From Rhizophagus irregularis (taxonomy: Eukaryota; Glomeromycota; Glomeromycetes; Glomerales; Glomeraceae): a stretch of DNA of 64,000 nt. This document shows, one piece after another, positions 47,363 to 59,476 of this stretch. A program made the position numbers and the translations under genes. The notes under the pieces were generated by a model that was not told the origin of the DNA, did not search any database, and saw only the letters and a list, made by a program, of their open reading frames with translations. Position 1 is the first letter of the stretch. Each line of letters opens with the position of its first letter. The stretch lies in contig NC_089448.1 of the NCBI RefSeq assembly GCF_026210795.1, positions 2,542,001 through 2,606,000 on the forward strand. Direction: 5' to 3'.

Positions 47363-49014
47363 TTAATCTTCAGGATTATTATTTCGAAGTGAATTATAAT
47401 GAGAGCCTAACCCATACATATATTGATGGAATCTAAAAAGAGATCAAAATCAAGGATACCAATTCAAACAAATATTCAAGAATTTAATAAAAATGTGAAA
47501 ATAAATAAGGATACGATATTATTATTGGTTTTGTATTTGGGAATATGTCATCAAAAATCTTTAATAATGGCGAATTCATTTGGACTACATGAACCGGTAA
47601 TTTCAAAGACTTCGAAATTGCATGAATCTATATTGAAAATTAGGTATTTAATGGAAGATTGATAAAATCCATGGTGAAAAAAAACTACCTACTTCTAACT
47701 GTCCACCCCATACTGCCGTATTCTCCAGATCATCACAATATTTGCTAAATTGTTCTAATAAAGAGAAAAAAAACATAATGAACAGTAAGATACGAAAAAT
47801 CGTAATTAAGAAAATCAAATATAGGTTGTTGACGGACCTGCACTAAACAATACTCCGTCTTGAGTAGTCGGTAAAAATGGAATAAATTCATCAGAATGTT
47901 CGCGCATATATGCTGCAGCTTTACGCCTTAGCTCCTTATAATCAGTCTATCTTAATTAAAATTAGAAATTATGATTAAATATATTTATACACAAATGGTA
48001 AATGTTCTTTCTACACACCGCAATATTATGTCCAATTTGCAATTGATCCGATATGGCATTATAGAGGCTGCATCAAATTTGATAAGATTAAGATTAAAAA
48101 ATTTAATTAAATATTGTAAAAGATTCAGAAACATACCAATGTCCGTCAGGCGCAATCTAAAATCGAGAAATAAAGTTACCAGTTTCTCATTCAATAAGAA
48201 ATTAAGAAATAAATCTTCAAATAAGATATTACCTCCTTAATAGATAATCCCATTGTAATAATCTTTTCGGTAATTTTTTTGTCTTCAATTTCCTTCATAT
48301 TGACCTGATTATTAGCTTCATTTTCGGCTTCAAGTTGCGATTCGGCCATTATAGCTGCTTTGCGTGCCTTAGAAAAATAAATCTCAGCTTCTGGAAACAA
48401 AATCTACCGACTATACAATTATATTACATAAGTCACCTGTCTAATTTTATGTCGATTTGGTTTTTTGCTTTTCGGAACTTCTATATTTGTGGTCTTTGAA
48501 GCTTTCAAGGCAGCCTTTTCTTCTTCCTCAACGCGTTTTGCTTCCATCCTAGCTAATAACTTATCAGTAATGTCTACATCTTCATCACTACTATCCTCAT
48601 TCTTGTTATTCTGTATATGACAAACATAAAAAGAAGTAAACCTAACGCATCAATTTGAGTTGTAAACAATCATATAAATACTAATAGTTGTCGAGTTCTC
48701 GATACTGCTTTTATATAAACCTTAATTTCTTCCTTTAAAGTCTTCCCGGAAGATTCATTTTTACTTGGAGATTGTTGTTGTAACTGTCTTACTTCTTCTT
48801 CCTGCCTCTTACGAAATTCTGTTTCCAATTTTGCTATGTCATTTTGAACCTCTTTTTTACGTTTTTTGTCGCCTTTTGTTGCTGTTTTTTTTAGCGCAGT
48901 GATTTTAGCAGTAAGTTCCTTTAGTTCTTTTTTATGTCGTAAGGTTAACTCCTCGAAAGTTTCAGCAATCGAAGCATTATCTGGCTTGTAAGTTTCGATT
49001 TCTTCAGTAGTCAT
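47363..49014 (-). CDS. OTU-domain protein (OTUD6B/Otu2 homologue), probable active-site His loss
   Basis: Nine exons (49014-48721, 48610-48437, 48367-48233, 48156-48137, 48067-48019, 47946-47838, 47754-47693, 47627-47515, 47432-47363) give 341 residues. A charged coiled-coil N-half (about 20-190; HKKELKELTAKITALKK, KPNRHKIRQARKAA) is typical of OTUD6/Otu2. The OTU domain follows: APDGHCLYNAISDQL with catalytic Asp205/Cys208, YMREHSDEFIPFL, AVWGGQLE and YGLGSHYNSL. The residue two before YGLG, where family members carry the catalytic His, is Tyr323; a His sits at 321 instead. Otu2 trims ubiquitin on ribosomal proteins in yeast. The exon 3 acceptor (TCTAAG) was chosen because it gives a normal intron and a conserved junction. 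Confidence 0.85.
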
Positions 49015-50546
49015 TATAACTTCATAATTACTTGGTTTATAATCTGTAAACTATAAAGTATCGTGTGATGAATTATGTTCACATGACCTCAAATAATTTG
49101 TCACCCCTCATTTTTAATGCCTGCCAAAATTACATGGAAGTGGAAAAATGACGATACTTATAACTTTTTAACTTTTTAATATTTGTTGACAAAAAATATT
49201 TCAAGATAAAATATAATTGGTAAATGGTAATTCTGGTTCTATAGCAATCCTATATGATTAGCTAATAAAATTGGAATATGTAATATGTATTTTTTATAGA
49301 ATTTAATGAGTTATATTATTTTAATTTCAATATTTTTCTGGGTCTTATACAAAAAATCTGGTTCAAAAATTGAATAAATACCAGGGTATTTTGTGAAATA
49401 CTGGGTATTATAATATATAAGAAATATAAAATATAATTTTTATCAAAATTAAACCTAAGGGGAATCAACTACATTTCTCACCTGACTATTTTCCCAGCTG
49501 AAGGAGAAGCTCAAACTTTTCTTACCTGAGTGACTGTAAGATGCTTTTTATTGTTTAAAGACTTCAGGGGATTTTTTAAAACTTGTCCAGATCTTAAACT
49601 TTTAGTTATTTAACTGGAGCAGTTCTTACCAAAAATAAATTACTTCTGTGAAACTTTTTTTCCATCAGAATTATCACAGTTACTCTTAAATAATGCTTAT
49701 AAATTTTCATCTCAAAACATGCTAACTTTTTATACAATAATTTTTAAATGAGTACATTCATTAGTAGATGAGGTCCAAAGATAAAAAGTATTGATATTGA
49801 TTATTTGTATATCATTTTGCTGATAAGTGGAGGAACTCTATAGTAGAATTATAGGAAATTTAATTATTAATTTTATTTTAGATTTTTGATGTTTTTATAA
49901 TGATAATAAGAGTCATATCAGGGTTAGTTTTGTAATTTGTTAAGCTTAGATTGCAAAGCCTAAAGGGTTATCAGAATTAATAGAATTAAGTTTAGAATAC
50001 ATTTAAGGGTAAAATTTTTATATCTAGTAAATACCTAAATCTTATAAAGTAAAAGTATATTTAAAAGAAAATATTATATGCAGTATTAAATGGTATTAAA
50101 TAAAAAACCATTTAAAATACAAAGTTTAAAACTTTATTAATACATAATAATTTAAAAAACTTTTTTAATTATTTAATATATTACTAGATAATGGAATCTA
50201 TTGTAATATCTGAAGCACTCGTTTAAAATCATGTGTCAGGCATGTCACTAAAAATCTGATCACGTGATAATAATCAATAATAAGATTAATCACGTATGCG
50301 GACAGATATACTTTGCATTACAATGTGTCTAATCATTAATGTCTTCCACTATACTTCAGACAAAAAATAATGATATTAAATTAAATATTTTGATATGATT
50401 TAATAATTGGATTAAAGTTTCAAATAGATAAGATCAGGTTAAAGTTACTTATCAAAATTAGTGAATTTTATCATGTTAAAATTGTTAAAATTATTTTTTT
50501 ATTTTATTATTTCAATTTTAATAATAAATAATAAAGTTTGCTATTT
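49015..50546. other. No gene seen
   Basis: AT-rich intergenic DNA upstream of the OTU gene, including its promoter. No frame of note. Confidence 0.5.
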
Positions 50547-51855
50547 ACCACCACTGGTGGTTAGCACCAGTATCACGTGATTATAATTAATTAATGAAAC
50601 TTATTTATTTTATTTGTGTAATTTTTTTATACGACCGACTAAAAAATAAAAAATTGCGTACACCTTTAATTTTTAAGAACACCACAGTCAAATAAATAAT
50701 AATGGCAAAAAGAGTATAAGGAATAAGAAAGAACAAAAATAGTAATAAGAAACAATATAGGATGAAATGATAATGGAAAAAGAACAATAGGAGACGAAAT
50801 AACAATGAAAAGAAAAGTATAGAATGAAATGATGAAGAAAAAGCAATATAGAATGAAGTAATGATAGAGAAAAAATGATATAGGACATGATGGTGATGAA
50901 AGAAAATTATAAAGTGATATAGAACGAAATGGTGATGAAAGGAATGGTATGAGGACGAAATTATAATGATGAAGTGATATAAACCGAAATGGTAATGGAA
51001 AAGAATAATAGGAGATGATTCAGACGAAATAGCAATGAAAAGAACAGTATATATGGGATGAAATGATGATGAAAAGCAATATAAAATGAAATGATGATAG
51101 AAAAATAGGAGACAAAAGGTGATTAAAGGAATGGTATGGGTTGAAATGATGATGAAAACGTGATATAGAACGAAATGGGAATAGAAAAAAATGATAAAGA
51201 CGAAATGGTGATGAAAGGAATGAAATGATACAGAACAAAATTGTAATGAAAAAATGATATAGAATGAAATAAAGATGAAAAAATAATGTGGAACGAAATG
51301 GAGATGGTAAAAGAATGATAGGAGACGAAATGGTAAAGAAAGAAACAATAGGCATAATAAGAAAGAAAAAAAACCATAAAGCCCAAAAAAGAAGTGAAAG
51401 TCTGACCAAAAAAAGTAAAATATATAGTTAGTTAAAGAAAATTAAGTCCCAATCCCAAAAGACCAAAATGAACTTACTATTTATAAGGATACTGGTGCCA
51501 AAGTTTTAAAGCCGTTAAAATGTGGAAAGAACTACTTACAAATAGTGACAAAGTGGTGAAGTGGAACAAAATGGAGGTAGAAGTGATGAAGTGGAATGAA
51601 ATAAAGGTGGAAGAACGAAATGGAAGCAGAAGTGACAAAGTGAAACAAAAAGAAGAGAGAATAGTTAATATTAATAAAGGAAAAAAGACATACACAACGT
51701 TAAAAAATATGTATAACTTACTGAAAGCAAAGAAAGCAACTACAAAAAAAATAAAATCGCGTAAAAAAAACAAAAATAAACTAATAAATCTGATGAGTGA
51801 CGCAATAACAAATAGAAACACGTGACACTGGTGCTGAACACCACTGGTGTTACGT
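50547..51855. mobile_element. 1.3-kb element with palindromic termini
   Basis: The left end (50547-50581) carries CCACTGGTGG, then AGCACCAGTATCACGTGA. The right end (51818-51855) carries the inverted series CACGTGACACTGGTGCT, then CCACTGGTG. Each terminus therefore contains both a palindrome and a shared inverted block. The interior is mostly a purine-rich minisatellite and no transposase is visible. A further ACTGGTGCC sits internally at 51492. I could not fix a target duplication. Confidence 0.65.
50690..51400 (+). repeat. Purine-rich degenerate minisatellite
   Basis: Diverged units of roughly 35-60 bp built from GATATAGAACGAAATGGTGATGAAAGGAATG-like pieces. The plus strand is almost C-free, so the minus strand is open in several frames as Phe/Ser/His/Ile-rich peptides (for example 50605-51348). 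These frames are repeat shadows and are not listed as genes. Confidence 0.8.
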
Positions 51856-52153
51856 AGTAATTTTATAAAATAATTCATCAAAATTATTTTTACTATTTTG
51901 GCAATAATTTTTAGCCTATAAATTAGATTTAAAATCACTAATGATTCAAATGGAATTGAAAATAATGCATGAGGTTTATTAGGAGTTGGTAAATAATTTT
52001 CTTTATATTTTTCATATTTTTTATATAAAATTCCCTCTTCTTCTACTTTATTATTTATAGACTTAATTCTGAGATTTAGTATTATTAATAATATATAATT
52101 TTTAAATAAAATATTTCAATAAAAATATATACTATTATAAGATTTTTTTTTAC
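51856..52153. other. AT-rich 3' flank of a dead hAT
   Basis: No frame. It may include the decayed dimerisation end of the transposase remnant that follows on the minus strand. Confidence 0.35.
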
Positions 52154-53480
52154 TTAATTTAAAAGATCTTTAGATTCTAATAGTTTAGTCAAATTAATTT
52201 TATCTTCTTTTACCTGATTATTATTATTTATAATATCATTTTCTAAAATTTTCACTTTCCTTATTAAAACAAAAATGTTAGCTGTATTTTCAATTTTCTG
52301 ATATATTTTTAATGTATTAAAAGCTGTTATAGGTAATATAGATGATATAAATAATATAGTTGTAAATGAATTAGATAAATTAAATAATGGTAAAAATAAT
52401 AAAGTTTTAATTTGTTCAATTATTGGATTTATAATGCTATATATAATATTTTTCTCCACCAAGATAATTAGTTGCTTCTTCAAATGTTATAACCAATTGT
52501 TATAAAAATTCCCATTTATCAGAACTTAACATAATTTTATCAAGTTATTTTCCATGCATCAATATTACTTTTATTATTTACTAATTTTACAGTTTGCATT
52601 TAAATATAACTTTTAATTTTAATTAATCTATTTCATCAAAGCATAATATGTTAAATTCCATTTAATGAATATATCTATGAATACTTGAAGGAAATATTTA
52701 CTAGTTTTACCAGCATTCTAATTATTATAAAAATTATTATATAAATAAAAATAATTTAAATAATTAATAAACATAAATTATAAAATTAAAATCCTTATTA
52801 CATTAACTTGATTTTATGAATTTTTTTGAATTTTCTCTAATCTTTGACTTTATTTTAGTCTTAAAAAAATCAATCAGTTTTTTTACCTTTAAAACTAATA
52901 ATTTAACTGAATTTAAACTTTTTTCCATCACTAATTGTAAAGTATATGTAGTACATGGCTGCCATTTTATATTAGAAGTAATATTATTCATTTCTTTTAT
53001 GGCTTTTTTCATATTCATCCTATTATTAGTTACTATTACATATGTTTTATCTCTTAAATTCCATTCATCTAGAATTACAAATAATGCATCAGATATATTT
53101 TGTGTGATATGAAGATATCTAATATATTCAATTGTAAGAATAACTTCATGAATAGTAAAATTTTTATTTAAAAAAGAACAGGTTCCACCTAAAAATCCCT
53201 GTCTATTTCTACCAGTCCACATATCAGTAGTCAAATTAATCGAAATTGCATTATTTTTGACAAATTTTTGAATTAAAGGAAATGTACAATTATAGGCACT
53301 TTGGATGGTTTGTTTAATTAATTTAACATTTGGAATGTTAAATGCTGAGTCAAGTTCTTTATAAATCTTTGAAAAGATTTTGAATGTGTAATATTTAAAA
53401 GTTGAGTATCAAAAATTATCCAACTAATTAATAGATTACATCATCAGAGATAGAAGGTCAGGATTTGTTAGATGATCTTA
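52154..53480 (-). pseudogene. Second hAT transposase remnant
   Basis: The frame at 53234-52803 shows hAT core features (TTDMWTGRNRQGF, ALFVILDEWNLRDKTYVIVT, then CTTYTLQLVMEKSLN). The frame at 52483-52154 resembles the region before the C-terminal dimerisation domain (TLLFLPLFNLSNSF). The stretches between and around them are decayed. It belongs to a different hAT lineage from the copy at 1188-3823. No TIRs or target duplication could be identified. Confidence 0.75.
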
Positions 53481-53512
53481 CCTGAGGTGTAGATAATATA
53501 CAGTATTTACTT

Positions 53513-54925
53513 CTATATCAGGTAATTTTTCTCCAAAGAATCCTCAAGTAATACACTTACTTTAATTTCTTCTTCACATGGTGAAGACCGGCACTTAATG
53601 TAGTAAGAACCCTTTATGCATTGGCCAACTACCTTTCCTTCATTGTGCTTTTTTTCACATCTAGAACATAAGTCCGAATTTTTAAATTCATATGCATCAT
53701 TATGTTTGTCACTATTATATAAGGATAGGTGGGAATATTCTTTCAAAGCCACATTGATAAAGGGAGCACGAGCACCATATTGGGTGACTGGCGAATTGAC
53801 CGGGCCTGAAGAATCCAAGCATTGTGCCTCCAATACATTAGCCTGATTGGTTTTCGAAGCTTGAGATGTAGGTGGAGTATTTACCCTGGCATCTGGTAAA
53901 TTTTTTGGGACAGACCCTTGACTTTTCTCTAGGTCTCACTTTTCTATATTTTTGCATCCAGAATATCCAGAATATGAATTAGTTCCATATTAGCATAGAC
54001 AAATCCACTGAAATAATCCAGAATAATTTGGATTTGAAGTTTAGTAAACTTTGGAATAGAATCCGCGCTATAAAACTTGATATTCTTAATTCTATCTTCC
54101 TATCTTTTTGAATAGTTTGTAGATCTTTATGGCCCTTTAAATTTCTTTTCTAACGGTTTCGTTTATGTTATTCCAGAAAGATGCTTTATTATATCCTGGA
54201 ATAATTGTTTTCTTGCATCTGATCTGAAACATTATCTCTGGCAATAATTTCTTGAACGCTCCCTTCGAACTTTTTCCCATATGAGTGGCGGCATGAAATC
54301 TCTTTTTGTTTAGCTTGCGTAGTGTTCTACCCTTCAATACTTACTTCTAGAAATAGATGAGCAAGCTCAACTTCTATTGTCATGTCTGTTGTAAGCTCCT
54401 GTTTTCCGTCAATAACTTGGATATCATCTTCATCTAGCAATTCCAAAGACACTTTTTGTATAAAGTCTTGGGCTACTAGATAATCGCGGAAAACTTTTTT
54501 TTCTTTGGGTATAGAGGAAGTATTTTGAGAAATTGAATGCTCGTCCTGATCTTGGCATGAGAGTGCTGACTCACGCAAAAGCTTCTTCTCCTTGTTTCTT
54601 TGTCTCATCATATCACTAACCTTTTTCTTACTCACCAAGACTAAGAATTATCAGTCTTCTTATCCTCTAACGATTTATTAGATGTACTAGGCTGTGTTGC
54701 AACGTCAACAACAACTCGCTCCTGCTTGATTTTCCCGACATCACAATTGAGTTCTGCAATGAGTTTAGCCTTTTTTTATCACTCTGCCCTAATTTTGCAA
54801 GTCTGGTCTCATTCTCTTCCATAGCCTGTCTTAGCTTAGCATTTTCAATTTTAACCTTGGCATTTTCAGCCTTAATCTCGTCATTCTCGGCCAGGAGTTC
54901 GACGATGATGTTATTTCAATGAATC
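53513..54925 (-). pseudogene. Decayed member of a coiled-coil family amplified in Rhizophagus-like genomes
   Basis: From the 5' side on the minus strand: a coiled coil of the ENDEIKAENAKVKIENAKL type (about 54905-54800), a KKVSDMMRQRNKEKKLLRES stretch (54630-54570), an acidic segment (54500-54330), a basic segment ending at 54137, and a zinc-ribbon-like CSRCEKKHN stretch (about 53670). The pieces lie in several frames with stops between. The order matches my recollection of a large Rhizophagus-specific family of unknown function. It could include introns, but the frame breaks point to a pseudogene. Confidence 0.55.
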
Positions 54926-55080
54926 AAGTCCGGATTGCATATTCGATAACAACTTTTATATAGAACGTGATTTATTTAAAATGCATTTTACCCAAGCGGG
55001 ACTTTAGGTCTCAATTTTTTTATTCACCATACGTATACTTGATACAATGTTCGGCTTGATTTCTTTATTGGTGCAGTAAA
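54925..55080. repeat. Direct repeat, copy 1 (about 150 bp)
   Basis: Matches 57948-58108 in the same orientation with substitutions and small indels (anchors GATTGCATATTCGAT, GCGGGACTTTAGGTCTC versus GTGGGACTTTAGGTCTC, TTATTCACCATAC, CTTGATACAATGT). It lies at the 5' flank of the coiled-coil family pseudogene. Confidence 0.8.
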
Positions 55081-55660
55081 TAAATTACATGATTCTGATT
55101 CTGCTTGTAACTGTGATACATAAAATTACAAACAAAATGGTTTTTCTACATTAATTCTAAACTACCTGTACTAACATATTTATCTATAATCCAGCTTCAC
55201 TCGTCCCAATCATAGTTATTCTGGATAAAATAACTTGGTTGTCAATTATACTTATAAGACATGCATTTTCAGAAATAAATGAACGACATTGATCTTGGTA
55301 AAACTTACCGAATTTTAAGTTGTTTGCATTCAGTAATGCTAGTAAGATCTACAAAAAAAATGGACATTAATTTGCAAACTTCGAAATCGTTTTCTTGTAA
55401 ATGCTCCGAAAAAAAATATATACTTCATTCATACCTGAATCGCGTAATATCTCAATATTTCTTCGCCAACGCTTCTTTCATTCTTTCAAACTGCAGTACG
55501 CCGGTTTCTTTTAACCGAATTCATAACATTTAGGCTCAATACAGAAAAAAAGTAGGGTTACTGCGCTTTATTTTTTTTAAAATTTCATGCACATTTAAAA
55601 AATTGTGTACACCAAAAAAATCATGTGCACACGTTGCACGTTGTGCACTGTCAAATACGG
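55081..55660. other. No gene seen
   Basis: AT-rich DNA. At about 55585-55650 there is a cluster of GTGCAC/GTTGCAC motifs. The frame at 55279-55533 (+) is not convincing. Confidence 0.45.
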
Positions 55661-56009
55661 TAGGACCCAGAAATATATATAAAAGGGTCAGCGTATTTTG
55701 AACTAAAAAAAATCGTGAAAATCTTTCCATTTTTAGATAATTTTTTATAATTCCAGTCAGAATATTGACATTATCATAATTCCGGCCCTGAAAATGCTTA
55801 CAGCTCATAGTAAAAAATTATTTTCATCACCTGACCCCTATATATTAACGTACAGTAGGGGTGTACAATATTAACGTACAAACTGGCCCAAGTTTAGGAG
55901 TTATGCACTTGCACGTGATAGCGTTAACGTTAACTCCAGCCAGTTCGTACATTAATATCGTACACCCCCACTGTACATTAAGGAATCCCATATATATTTC
56001 TGGGTCCTA
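55661..56009. mobile_element. 349-bp MITE (outer of a nested pair)
   Basis: Perfect 20-bp inverted ends TAGGACCCAGAAATATATAT (55661-55680 and complement at 55990-56009), flanked by the 6-bp direct repeat ATACGG (55655-55660 and 56010-56015). There is no coding capacity. It contains the inner element at 55853-55973. Confidence 0.85.
55853..55973. mobile_element. 121-bp MITE (inner, mariner-like)
   Basis: Near-complete fold-back. The left arm starts CAGTAGGGGTGTACAATATT, and the right arm is the complement of CAGTGGGGGTGTACGATATT; homology extends about 50 bp into each arm. TA dinucleotides flank both ends (55851-55852, 55974-55975), as for Tc1/mariner insertions. Confidence 0.85.
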
Positions 56010-56167
56010 ATACGGTCAATCGTACGACTAATATTTTAATTACTTCAGGAGTCATTCCTTAAATTGTTTCAGTCTTATTATTAGTCACAATGTACCCAGA
56101 AAAGTATATAAGTACACCCTCAAAACTCTCTCAACATAATTCAAACCATTGAATTCTTTACTAATAA

Positions 56168-57291
56168 TGTCTTCCTTTTTTCATTTTGTTAACCGTCAAG
56201 TACAAGACAAAAAGAATATATTTAGATTTTTATTTATACTCTTGATGTTACATCTTTGTTTTTAATTTTACTTCTTTTCAGTACCAATCTCGCAAATGCA
56301 ATTTCCTATCAATTGCTCGCACTCGGTTACTTCCCCCACGCCTCTTCCGATTATGATTATTTCTCCCCCTTACACATTATAGTATGAGCATATTTGTTGT
56401 TTTTGATTATTGCCCGATTAAATTTCTAATCACATTCTCACTATTTTTAGAGTTACATTTTTGGTTCCGTTTGGATTATAGATTTCTGAAAAACCTTCCA
56501 AATATAGTAGATTCAACAATTTCTCAAGATCAAATTATGTTCAGAGCATCAATTTGTACTGAAGCATCAAAAACTCTGCTGTATTTGTTTCTAGTGAAGG
56601 AGTTGTCTCAAAAATAATGATGTGTAAGTATTCTATTTTCCTTCTTGAGGGAAATATCTGACTTACAGATCGTGATTCTTATTTTAGCTCGAGGTGCCTG
56701 GTCCCGAGCAATAGCGCCACCAATGGAAATCAGTGACATCAGTGAAGAAGAATCAATGAATTACCTGATTGAGAAACGTAAGATTGATAAAGAAACAGCA
56801 AAAGAATTATATCAATTGGTTAGTGGTCGCATTTTAGAGTTGAAAACTGTTGCGAATGGTATTTAGCCGGACGATCCATTGAAGGTAGGAATTAGTTTTA
56901 TTATTTTGCAATCAATTTTACACAATTCTGCTTTGCTTAATTCTTTTTCATAGTTATCAAGAAACAAAAATTAATTGAAATTGAGCAGAAATTTTCTTCA
57001 GCGAAATTTCTTAAAAGACAAAAATACCATGAAATAGGAAAGCGTGCAATTAATGCTTTACTGGATTCCAAAGAAATTAATATTAATATATTTATAGATT
57101 TCTTTGAGAATAATGATGAGGAATGTGAGGAATACCAAGAAGTTTTAGGAGCTAACGTGTTTGCCTACCATCTATCAAGCAATACTGTGACTTTTCAGTC
57201 GCGATCAGTAGAATTTTACATTCGGGAAAACTCTAATTTACTTGGTCTTGGTGATAATTCCAATTCTAATCGAACGTTAACCTCCGAATAG
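56168..57291 (+). pseudogene. P-loop NTPase family pseudogene
   Basis: A start-like stretch (MSSFFHFVNRQVQDKKN) precedes LANAISYQLLALGYFPHASS at about 56287-56345 after an intron-like gap. Then come SSEGVVSKIMM (about 56590-56622), ARGAWSRAIAPPMEISDISE (from 56689), a helical ATPase lid-like region, and INALLDSKEIN to the end (VFAYHLSSNTVTFQSRSVEF, stop at 57291). A one-base frameshift near 56860 makes a premature TAG, another break is near 56600, and no Walker A motif is left. The piece order fits the AAA-like/archaeal-type ATPase family that is common in Rhizophagus; this is by recollection. Confidence 0.6.
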
Positions 57292-59476
57292 AATTCAAAA
57301 ATTAAAATGTGAATTATAATCAAACAATCATCCCAAAATAAGAAAACTATACAATTAATAATATTATAATAATAAAGCTTTTTTTACAGGATAAATTTGG
57401 TGTTTTTTTTTCGACAAAATAAATGTTTGTTTATTCCAATGTATAAAAACTAAAGCACAAATTAAGGGAAAATAGCGAAATATATGACATGCTTTCAAAG
57501 GAGGAAGTACGCAGATTCTAGACCATTTAATGCGAGGTAAAAAAAATAATCAATTCATGTGTTACCGATGTTACCGATACACTGCGCCAGGTTTCGTGAC
57601 GCCAATGAGGCACGTGCTGGCGATCACGATTTTCTCATGTTAAAAAAGATCGAGCATCTATAGAGCCAAAAATCGATTAACATTGTAGCTGAGCAATACT
57701 CAACATACCTTATATTAATTTGCGAGTTCGATTTTGGGATTCGCTTTTGGGGGGAAATTACGTTAATATGATCACATCACGAAACGAATCCGCTTAAAAT
57801 CATAATAAAAACATTGATGCTACCCATATACAAGGATCAACAAGGAGGTCTTCTTTGTTATAAAACTTTGAGTACATGCGGGAAAGTTCGAGAATAAATT
57901 ACTTGTTCCCGGGAGACATGATGTCTAACATTACTGCGCATTTATTTATCAAGTTCAGATTGCATATTCGATTATAACTTACATATAGGACGCGATGTAT
58001 TTTATCCAAGTGGGACTTTAGGTCTCTCTTTTTTTTATTCACCATACATCTCTATTCCACGCTTGATACAATGTATAGCCTTTTCGCCAAATTCTTTATT
58101 GACACCTACCCTTTCCTCTTTTTCATAAAATGCGAATGTTATTAATGTCAATATTAATTATGGTGACGGTGATTCCAAAGGAATTGGTTTAGACGAGCAG
58201 AATTAGGCTATTTTTCATTAAATGTATTATTATTATTTTTCATGGACGCGGGCGAAATTTTAATAAATTTTCAGATAAATACCTTTCTAGCTAAGAAATA
58301 TAAAAAATTTGCCCAAAGACGCTTCAAAGAGAAATGATAAAGATATTAAGCGAAACAATATGATGCTATCAACAGATCTGAGTCAATATAACGAGCCGAA
58401 GGCTCTTTGCATGACGTAATCATAAAAAATTCATCTCTCTGGCTCCTTGACAGTTTCCAGGCAGTTCTTCGACACTAGTTACCATAAATCACGAGATGAT
58501 CATCCAATAATGTTCCGCCTTTCTTGATCTTGAATAGCTGCGTACATTATATATATATATATACTGTATATATTTTTTATCTAAATTAATAAACAAAAAC
58601 ATAATTTGTTTAACTTAAATTTTTATTATTGTCATATTATATATATATAAATTTTTTTAACTTGAAAAGTGGCCAAATAATTTTGATCGCTCTCTGTATA
58701 TGCAATTCCATTAAAATCTATAACAAATCAGAAAATAAATATAAAGAGATTTAATGTTAAATATTTGACTATAGCCAGTTTGTAATTATTTATTATTACA
58801 TTAATCTGTAAAAATAGATGCTTATAAAAGAATGTGATTATATAAAATATATCTGACTGTATACAATCTGATATCATGTAAGATTTTACTTTACTTCTTT
58901 ACTTTCGAAATATCTATAATCTCTTTAAATTAGAAGTTAATTAAACTTAAATCAAAGATATAAATTACAATTGGAATTCAGTTAAAATAGTTTAAATATT
59001 AATAATTATTTCATATGGATTTCTATTTATATTAGCTTTTAAAATTGAATATCTTATTCACATTGTATTATATTAAAATTAATAAAAGCTAAAAATAAAA
59101 AAAAACCATTCATACATATGTAAAACCTAATTATGCAAAACTTTTAAACTATTGTATAACCTAAAACCTAATGACTTAATTATATGCAATGTGTGTGTAA
59201 GTTCTAACAGCTAACTTACTTGAAAAATAGTTCTTTTGAAAATACTTATAATAATATATAAGTATAAATGTTATTTAAAATAATTTGTTGAAAATATTTA
59301 TTGTTTTGAGATGTGTTAAATGTTTAATATAAAATAGTAATGGTAAATGCAAAGATATATACAAAAAAAAAATTGTTAGATGTTACTATTTTATTCTGAT
59401 ACTAACTGCGAATTTTTAAATTCGAAGTTAATCGAATTGATTTTACTTCGCGGAAAACTTTTCAATCAAATTTCCT
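57292..59476. other. No gene seen
   Basis: AT-rich DNA with the second direct repeat at 57948-58108 and a (TA)n tract at about 58549-58562. Nothing else stands out. Confidence 0.5.
57948..58108. repeat. Direct repeat, copy 2 (about 150 bp)
   Basis: The same sequence and orientation as 54925-55080, about 3.0 kb downstream, but here without an adjacent coiled-coil gene. Confidence 0.8.

Noticed and set aside
47971-48240. Plus-strand 89-codon basic frame
   Set aside because: It is antisense to OTU exons 3-5 and their introns, where the catalytic DGHC motif is encoded.
50605-51938. Several long minus-strand open frames (up to 247 codons) rich in Phe, Ser, His and Ile
   Set aside because: They are translations of a C-poor purine-rich minisatellite and run in several frames at once, with no domain or splice structure.
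54925-58108. Pair of direct repeats as LTRs of a retrotransposon
   Set aside because: The interior shows no gag/pol, primer-binding site or polypurine tract, and the repeats lack the expected TG...CA ends.
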